Positions 56,965 through 64,000 of a stretch of DNA of 64,000 nt are shown piece by piece (within the stretch, counting starts at the first letter, position 1; every line of letters starts with the position of its first letter). The notes beneath the pieces are model-generated. The model ran no database searches and was not told the origin of the DNA. It was given only the letters and a program-made list of their open reading frames with translations. The DNA is taken from assembly GCA_010909165.1 (NCBI GenBank), contig MU008185.1:779058-843057 (forward strand), read 5' to 3'. Source of the stretch: Anthoceros angustus. Its lineage: Eukaryota; Streptophyta; Anthocerotopsida; Anthocerotales; Anthocerotaceae. The position numbers were made by a program, and so were the translations under genes.

Positions 56965-58559
56965 ATTTGTGTCATTTTGAAACTACTACTCGGATGGGGT
57001 ACTACCCACTCTTGATTACTCAAAAATATTCTCTTGGCCCTTAGTGGCCTCCCCTCTGCATCCCCGTCTATGTCCTAGAACGGGGGAGATCTACCTCTGG
57101 GTATGATAAATTATTATCCAAAAATGGCTAAGAGCTTTCATCCCGTTTGTCTTAACGTCTTCTTCGGCGTGGCCAACTTTCATCCTCTCGTTTCTTGAAA
57201 CATTATGGCTGTAATTGGAGGAATCATGTTGCTTCTTGGGGATTGTATAAAGAACAATCTCGTACTCAAAATGCTCAAGCATGGACATGGAAAGTGCAAT
57301 TTGCTCAAATCACTTGGTTTATGGGCTTACCAGTGCCCCCTTGAGCATTAAATCTCTAGGCGATATGGATGGAGCAGCTTTAATACACATTCTTACCTAG
57401 GGTACCTTTAATGCTTCTCGCGAGGAGGCCGCGATGTGGGCAGAGGAGGAGGACGATCGTATATGGTTGCCCCTCCGCAGGGATTCCACCCTCGGCACCA
57501 TTTGCCTTTCGCATGGCATTTCTAACATTGTTCTTTGTGGGCACCAAGCAAGTTTTGTTAGAGATCGGTTATGTTGTGGACAAGTGATCCAAAACACAAG
57601 TACCATCATGTTAGAGGGCTCCATGCTTGTCTATGATGGAAAAAAATGGGTGAGTATAAATTGATGGGCAGGTATCGCAGCCAATGATAATGTGTGATCA
57701 CGAGATTGAGGTTCATGTAAAGCAGCTCAAAGATAGCACCTATGTGTTTCCAGAGACTTCTTATTTATTGAAGTTATCATAATTCTAGAATGAGATACCA
57801 GCAACAAACAATATTGCATCAATGGCATCCGAGCGGTCAAGAAAGATTTCATAGCTGTGGATGAACATTAACGCAGCCTTATATTCTATACAATCCAATA
57901 CACAATGTTGATAATAAATAAATTGTGTTAGGTGTGCAAACCCCAATTATGCAAGATATTATGCTATCTTGGGGGTACAAGTCCATAGTCTCAATGGACA
58001 TCACATTTGATTTCAACAAATGGTTTGTAAGTCATTGTGGTGCGACTTTTGTTGTGATCCGACGCAGTCCCATGTCGTTGTAGTAAGTGGTCCGTTCCCA
58101 AAGGGAATGATTGGTTCCGTTTTTGCGTCTCAACTTTGATTCTCGCCTCGTCATTAAGTGGCCGTTTCTACCACGATCTCAGCGCTCTCACGGTTTACTA
58201 TTACCTACTCTTAAGCATCCACGAAAGGCCCGGTGGCCAAGCGTTTGAGACTTCGTTCACGTCCGTATCCTACCGATCCGTCCCTCGTTTCATCTAGTCA
58301 AGTCTTCCTTACCACTCTCACTCGCTCATCACGGTTGGGGAAGAGTGGGTGGTTGCGTCGTCCGGACCTCCGTCGGCATTCCGCTTCTCCGGGCTCTACC
58401 GCCCTCGGAGTTCCACTTGGTCTCAGCGTTCGGTCCGTCGGCGTCGGCCACACCTTTCCGGAAGAGCAAGGGTGTCTGGTCGTTCGCCCCTGCACACACC
58501 ATCACACGTTCGGGTCCGTCACCAAGACCTTGATCAATCTCTCCGGAAATTGTCTTGCC
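56965..58559. other. intergenic, no gene recognised
   Basis: AT-rich to about 58050, then GC rises toward the gag-only element. No element or gene assigned. Confidence 0.35.
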
Positions 58560-58910
58560 TTTCGATGACTCGAGGACTCGCGTTAGCAGGACACACAAGG
58601 GTCTACAAGAGAACTTCGCTATCCACCCCAAAGAAAGATGCTTTACTGAGCGGCCTCCTGCCCTCTTATACTACGCCCAAAGGCGTCTTATTACACTCCT
58701 AATGCAGGTCCAACCTCGGTGTGCTAGCCTTCCGCCCACTATTCCCTTAGCCAGACCCTATCTAAGTCATCGGTGGTGAAATTTGAGTGCCCATGATTCC
58801 GCCCTGGTGGCCCAATCACGGTCACGAAAGTTGCGGGCGCCCAATCGGATGATCCGCGAGGTGGGGCCCTTCCCTTCCGAGACCACAGCCGAGCCATCGG
58901 CAGCGGCGAC
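58560..58910 (-). repeat. LTR-like direct repeat, right-hand partner at 62400
   Basis: Shares with 62400-62715: ACAAGGGTCTACAAGAGAAC, AAAGAAAGATGCTTTACT, GCCCAAAGGCG, GAGTGCCCATGATTCCGCCC, GGTGGCCCAATCAC and CGGATGATCCGCGAGG. Orientation is taken from the gag-like frame between the two repeats. Ends are approximate. Confidence 0.7.
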
Positions 58911-58929
58911 AACGCGGTGACCACCAAAT

Positions 58930-61900
58930 CTGCTCCTCTCCCCTCTTAACTCCAGTGGGCCCTGCTGGGTCCACCTGGAGGTTGCTTTCCCGCCTAAGGT
59001 TGGTGGTGATCCCCCCTCCCGAGTCCGGTCCTCGGGGTCCGGCCAGGCCCGAGTCCGGACCTCGGTCGATCTCGTCTCGGAGGCGGACCTGGGTCGGTCC
59101 CCCGGACGGACCTCAGTCCGGTCTCGTCTCGGAGCCGGGACCGGGAGTCCTGCCGTCTCCCGAGAGAGCCGGACCTCGAGTCGGTCTCGTCTCGAGTCGG
59201 GACCTCGAGGTCGTCCGTCTCCTGTCCGGACCTCGGTGCGGTCTCGTCTCAGTCGGACCTGGGGTCCGATCTCCTGTCTCGAGTCGGACCTCGGGGTCGG
59301 TCTCGTTCTCGAGTCCGTGCCTCAGTCCGGACTTGCGGGTCCCTGAACTCCCTCACCGAGAACTCCCGGGGTCCGTCCTCGCCCACCCGGACCCCACATC
59401 TTGGTCTCGGGGTCCTCCTTCTCACGACCCTTGGGGCCCTCCTCCCTTTCTTCCACGGTGGTGGGGTGCAGCGGACTAACCTCATGTCGATGGTGTCCGC
59501 AGTATCCCACTCCTCACGATGCTCACCCTCTCGCTGCTTATCTCATCTCCGAGCAGCTCCCGGGGTCAGTGGCGGCACTATCCACTGGGCCTTCATCTGC
59601 CCCCTCCCCTCCGATCCTTGGGGTGGTCGGTCCTCAATCTCCCGGAGGTGAGACAGGACCTCCAGCCTTGAGGAGCTACGAGTGGTAGTAGGCAAAGTCT
59701 GAATCAACTTGTTGAATTGCCACCTCCACATGAGCAGACACACGGTACTCCCTCCTCCAAAGGTGCTCAGAGTAGTTGGGCGTCTTTGGTTGGCCCTGTG
59801 GGCCGTCTCCGCCCATAAGGCACCAATGGTCCAGTCTGGCGAAGTCTCTCAAGGCCGCCAAAAACCTCCTGCGAGCCCTCTCACTGCTCCGCGTGCTCCT
59901 CACTCCCAGCCGAAATCGGTAGTTCGAGCCAACTTCAGCGGCCATGGCGCAGCGTTCCCCATGCTTTCCGAGGAGGACCAGCAACAGCTCCTCTCGAGCC
60001 CTCTCTCCAACATCCATCCTTGCACGAGGGCCACCATCTCTCTTTCTAGCGGCGGCTCACTTGGCCTGGCTTCCTCCAAGTCCTTCTCTGGTTCGGCAAT
60101 GTGTCCTGCTCCTTGGCCCAGTCGAGTCTCCTCCGCCCTCCAGCAATTTGGAGTCGCTCTATCTCGGCGCTCGTGGTCATGATTCTCCCTTGGAGGAATT
60201 CCATTAGTTCACCGTTTCTTGGAGCTATAGCTCGGGGGTTTCCTGGGATCCTCCAGCTCTGGCGCCAGCTCCTCAGGTCACTTGCGGTGTGCCGGAGATC
60301 CTCCATCTCCAGTGCTGGCCTCCTCTCTTCTTCCACGGTTTGCAGTGTTTGCTCCACCGCCTTTGCTCGGCCTTGGTTGCGCGGCTACTCCATAAATCTC
60401 CCTCCACCGGTTCGGTCCCGCCCGATAGTGGTCTCACTGTCTTTTGCGCGGCCTCGGCCTCCGCGCCCCTTTCACTGAGCCTCGGGCTTGGTGTTGCTCT
60501 GCCGAGCCGCCTCGGCGGTCACCTTGGCCCCTTTCCCGCTGCCTGGGGCCTCCTGCCTCCCTCTTGGGCCACTTCCTCCGTGCACAGGTCCTCACGCCTT
60601 TGCTTGGGCCTCATGCACTTTGTTCCTGCACGGTGAGGACCACTGACCCGATCTTGTTGGCGGACCTGCGCCTCCGACTCCGCCCGCTCTGCGCTTCTCC
60701 TCCTCGATTCTCGAGGTTTCGCCTTCCTCTTGGCGCTTGGGCGGCCTTCCACTGTAACCACAGGCTCCATCATCCGTCTTGGTGGCCTCTACCTCACAGG
60801 TCTTCTCTCTGTAGTTCGCGAGAGGCCGAGGCTTACTCCGTCCATGGTGCGAGCACCCTCACGGTCTCTTTCACGGCCTTGGTGGGGAAACTCCGTGAAG
60901 TCCGCGCGGCCTCGGATGCCGCCCGTCCGTTAAGGACACCCACACCCCTTGATCCGGGGAGTGAGGACTAGGGACTCCCGGGACTCGGACCAATCGGGAC
61001 CCTCGGGTCTTGAGTGTTACAGTCGGGCTTCCACCTTGGCCGTCTTGGCGCTGGCTCCTTCTCCGCCCGCCTTCTCTTGGGGGCTCGGAGGTGGTGAGGG
61101 AGTCGGGAGGCTGGCTCTATTACCCCGGTTGGTATGTGAGGCAGGCTCGGGAGTGGGGTTCGCCACTTGTCCTCCATACAGGCGCATCCCTCTCAGCCCT
61201 CCTTCGGCCTCCTGCACTTCCTGCCACTCCCGTCGGCAAGGCGGGGGCCGGCGATTGAGTCTTTGCATTGGTGGAGGCTATCTTCCTCCTCTTTACCTCC
61301 CGCCTAGTCCGGCGGGGTTCGGCGGCTGGGGCCATTGTGGGTTGCTGGCTCGCTGGTGCCGCGACCACCAACTCCCTCCCTGTTGCAACCTCCTCCGGCG
61401 CAGGGTGCTTGGTGGAGGGACTAAAAGGAGGGAAGCGGGAATTTCTTCCCACACTTCCCGGGGTGGCGAGGGGGTCCGTTCCAGACGTATGGAGTCCGGA
61501 ATCCCCTCCCAATCCTCCTCTTCCAGGACTCGCCTGGCCTTGGAAGGGCGGCCCTCCGCCTCCGGCGCTCTCCTCTCGGGCTCCGGCTCAGGCAGGGCCA
61601 CCAGACCCTTCCGGATCGCCCGCTTTTCCTCTCCCTCCTTCAGGAGATTAAGTTGCCCCCACACATGGATGATGAACGGCGATAACGCCGATGGGGGCGG
61701 CTTCTCGCTCCACAGCTTCCTGGCCTCCTGGTTGATCCTTGCGAAGATGATTCTTCCCCAGTCGGCCCTCTTCCCTCTCTATAGGGCGTGGAGGAATACC
61801 AGCAAGTTGTCACCAAGGTGGTCCACCTTGGTGAGCATATTCCAGTGGACGATGATCTTCGCCACCGCCCTCACCCGCTGTCCGTGGTGGGCCACCACCC

Positions 61901-62280
61901 GTTTGAGGACGGCTGCGTCCCGACCTAGGCGCCCGCCCTTGCCACTTCCACCTTCCCCTTTACCTTAAGGGGCTCCGGGACCACGCCCCCAACTTCCTCC
62001 GCTGGGCGGTTGTAAACCGCCCTCAGGACCTCTACAGTCCATCTCCGGGGGTCCCCCCTTAGATTCTTGGAGCGGACCTCCTTGTTGGCCACTGCCAGCA
62101 TCTTTCGGGCGTATTCCCGGACCAAGGCAACGATGTCAAAAGTCCAGACAGCCTGGAAGATGTCCAGGTGCCAGTCCTCCACCAGCTCCTCCGCCTCCGC
62201 CAACCAGGGTCCGAAATCCGGGTAGCGTTTGGTGACGATGTTCCGCTCTACCAGGTGCCAGGGTTCCTAGACTTCCGCCG
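58930..62280 (-). mobile_element. GC-rich retroelement interior with gag-like frame
   Basis: The minus strand from about 62280 reads EELVEDWHLDIFQAVWTFDI and VALVREYARKMLAVANKEVR, then, after a frame change near 61925, VAKIIVHWNMLTKVDHLGD and NLLVFLHALYREGRRADWGR and the segment around WGQLNLLKEGEEKRAIRKG. This pattern resembles the putative plant transposon protein domain (PF20167) found in gag regions of plant LTR elements. From 60350 to 60046 there is a charged coiled-coil stretch. From 59480 to 59020 the DNA is GGTCCG/TCGTCTC-rich. No RT, integrase or protease motif was found, so the element looks non-autonomous. Confidence 0.6.
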
Positions 62281-62399
62281 CCTTCTTGGGCCCCATTGCT
62301 GTGCGCCTTTCGGACTGCTGTTGTGGCTGGAGGATCAATAGTTCTCTTCTTCCCCTCCGCCGCGTCAACCGCTTCGGTCGCAAAAGAGAGCCCCTCGTA

Positions 62400-62715
62400 A
62401 TTGCACTCGGACGCTCGAAAAGACAAGGGTCTACAAGAGAACTCGGTATGCACTCCAAAAGAAAGATGCTTTACTAGAGCACCTCCTCTAATGCCCAAAG
62501 GCGGCATCTTTATTGCACTCCTATTATGGTGATGTCCATTTCGCTGTGCTAATAGCCTCCTGCCCACCATCCTTAGCCACCCATCTATCGTCGGCGTGGA
62601 GTGCCCATGATTCCGCCCGGGCTGGGTGGCCCAATCACTGGTCTGGCGAAGGGCGCCACGCCTAATCGGATGATCCGCGAGGCGGGCCCTTCCCTTCGAG
62701 ACCGCCGTTGAGCTA
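62400..62715 (-). repeat. LTR-like direct repeat, left partner at 58560
   Basis: Second copy of the repeat at 58560-58910. On the minus strand it sits just before the gag-like frame, as a 5' LTR would. Similarity is clear but punctured by indels, so the pair is old. Confidence 0.7.
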
Positions 62716-62859
62716 CAGGCGGCCTTACAACCGTGCGGATCCAGTCCGGGCGTGGAGTTGGGCGCCTATTTCCTCTTCCGCGCCTTCCGTAGTCCGGGGC
62801 TCGGCGGTCCGGCAGACTGCTATCGGGCCGGGCGCCACCGTACCCGACTCCATTCCAGT

Positions 62860-63440
62860 TCGCGGCCATCGGGAATCTTGCTCGCTGGGGAAGCGGGAAT
62901 TTCCCATACTTCCCTTGGTGGGAGGGGGTCCGAGACGAATGGCAACCGGATGCCCTCCCAGTCCTCTTCTTCTCTGGCACCTCGCGCCTTGATCGGCAGC
63001 CTGCCCTGGTCACATGCCTTCCCTCCCTCGCTCCCGTCTCAGGTGGGTAGCCAGCCCTTCTGAGGAGGCTCGTTCCTCCTCTCCCTCGTTCAGGAGATTG
63101 AGGTGTTCCTATACGTACATGCACGATGAAAGGATGGCGACGGGAGGCCTCCTCACGGCATGCCTTTCGCGCCTCTGAGCTATCCCAAGACACCCGCCTA
63201 ATCACATCTTGCCCTCCTCTGGAGGGAGGCAGAAGACCCAGCAGTTATCTCCCTAGGTGGTCCATCTTGGTGAGCATGTTCCAGTGGACGATGATCTTCG
63301 CCACTGCCCTCACCCGTCGATCCAATAGGTCCAACATCAGCTAGCCGTTGGAGGACCTCTGCGTCCCGGGCTTCAACAACGCCACCTTGGCCGCTTCCAC
63401 CCTTCCCTAGCCTTCACCTTTAGGGGCTCCGGCACTATAG
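62860..63440 (-). mobile_element. second, shorter copy of the gag-like region
   Basis: Matches 61400-61880 of the first copy: GAAGCGGGAATTTC, GAGGGGGTCCG, CTCC(C/T)TC(C/G)TTCAGGAGATT, and TTGGTGAGCAT(G/A)TTCCAGTGG followed by ACGATGATCTTCGCCAC. Large deletions lie between the blocks. The order gag, LTR, gag, LTR fits a product of unequal LTR recombination. Confidence 0.65.
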
Positions 63441-63787
63441 TTAGAGTTGCATGCGGAAGCGTCTTGAGCAAACATGCTATATTAACAATGAATCAAGTGT
63501 GTTCATAGGTGGGTTTTTATAGGTGGTCTCGTAAGGGGTGTGTCCTTTCGCTAGCCTAGCTAACTACCTATATTAACTACTAGGTCTAGCTGACTAACCA
63601 TATTGGTACAGAACCAACGTGGTCTGCTATTGTTTCTGACTCTCCCTCTCAGACACGTTGCCGTTCTGAGAGCTCCAAACTAAGAAAAGGAGATCACTAC
63701 TAAAAGAAACTGCCACTGAAGGCTACCATCTTCGGCTCTGCTGTCACGCAGGAGCTATTGGTACACACGAAGTAATGAGGCACATAA
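63441..63787. other. AT-rich junction DNA, no gene
   Basis: A short moderately AT-rich stretch between the gag-like repeats and the bacterial-like tail. No element recognised. Confidence 0.4.
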
Positions 63788-64000
63788 CACGAGGCCGGCG
63801 CAAATGGTTGGCCTGGCCATCGACCAGGGGCCGTTCGGCACCCGCGGTTCTCGGCTGAACGTCGAGGGCCGCGGGTCTGGCGGATTCAGAGCCTGATGAA
63901 GGGCGACTCCCCGTTCGGCGAGTTGCACACCCTCGAAGTGACCGGGAGCGCGAAGGCGGTGAAGCTGACGGTGGACGGCAAGGCGGCCGGCGACCGCCCG
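63788..64000 (+). CDS. open frame of bacterial-like composition, cut by window end
   Basis: A 71-codon frame opens after a TAA at 63785-63787 and runs off the window. The last 36 codons read LMKGDSPFGELHTLEVTG and SAKAVKLTVDGKAAGDRP, and 35 of 36 third positions are G or C, unlike any other gene here. The style is that of a GC-rich bacterium, but no family is recognised. In the first part (to about 63890) an alternative frame beginning MVGLAIDQGPFGTRG is equally open, so the upstream reading frame is uncertain. Contamination, a chimeric join or recent transfer are all possible. Confidence 0.4.

Noticed and set aside
58225-58260. GTGGCCAAGCG resembling a tRNA D-arm
   Set aside because: No matching T-arm at the right distance.

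Overview
The window is nuclear DNA of a streptophyte, most likely a seedless land plant. Five protein genes splice cleanly by hand with GT-AG introns, mostly 60-200 bases, and all match plant families: TWD40-1 of the TSET/TPLATE complex, a DTX/BCD1-type MATE transporter, a plastid-type DUF819 membrane protein, TXND9 and an ATL-type RING-H2 ligase. The LTR retrotransposons are Copia-like, with a tRNA-iMet type primer site. Short introns together with dense transposons fit a lycophyte-like or similar genome, but the species cannot be named from the sequence.

Layout. 1-1070: decayed non-LTR reverse transcriptase, minus strand. 1881-8215: TWD40-1, plus, 21 exons. 9520-11524: MATE transporter, minus, tail to tail with TWD40-1. 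11525-17490: gene-free, with several families of degenerate tandem repeats. 17491-20540: receptor-like protein, minus, 10 exons, with signal peptide, EGF modules, one membrane span, GLD motif and RING-H2. 21781-24172: DUF819 protein, minus, 12 exons. 24825-25861: TXND9, plus, head to head with DUF819 over a 652-base shared promoter. From about 26 kb onward there are almost only repeats: an inverted-repeat structure (27-29 kb), a GC-rich minisatellite (31.1-32.8 kb), a five-copy satellite of about 300 bases (34.2-35.5 kb), a 1-kb duplication (36.4-38.5 kb), two minus-strand Copia remnants (39-44 kb), a decayed Copia element with both LTRs (44953-51935) and a GC-rich gag-only element (58.5-63.4 kb).

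A second small gene island at 53.8-57 kb carries OSTC (minus), an orphan glycine/arginine-rich exon (minus) and an unrecognised multi-exon gene (plus). All three carry single-base lesions, mostly missing bases in G or C runs. The 25-kb left island shows none. This may be true decay or unpolished assembly. One N at 39785 also points to a draft assembly.

The genes do not form one pathway. Several act in the endomembrane system: TSET in endocytic trafficking, MATE in membrane transport, OSTC in N-glycosylation at the ER, and a predicted transmembrane E3 ligase. The most unusual gene is the EGF/RING-H2 receptor-like ligase. The last 213 bases (63788-64000) carry an open frame with bacterial-like, almost entirely G/C third positions, and may be a contaminant, chimeric join or transfer.
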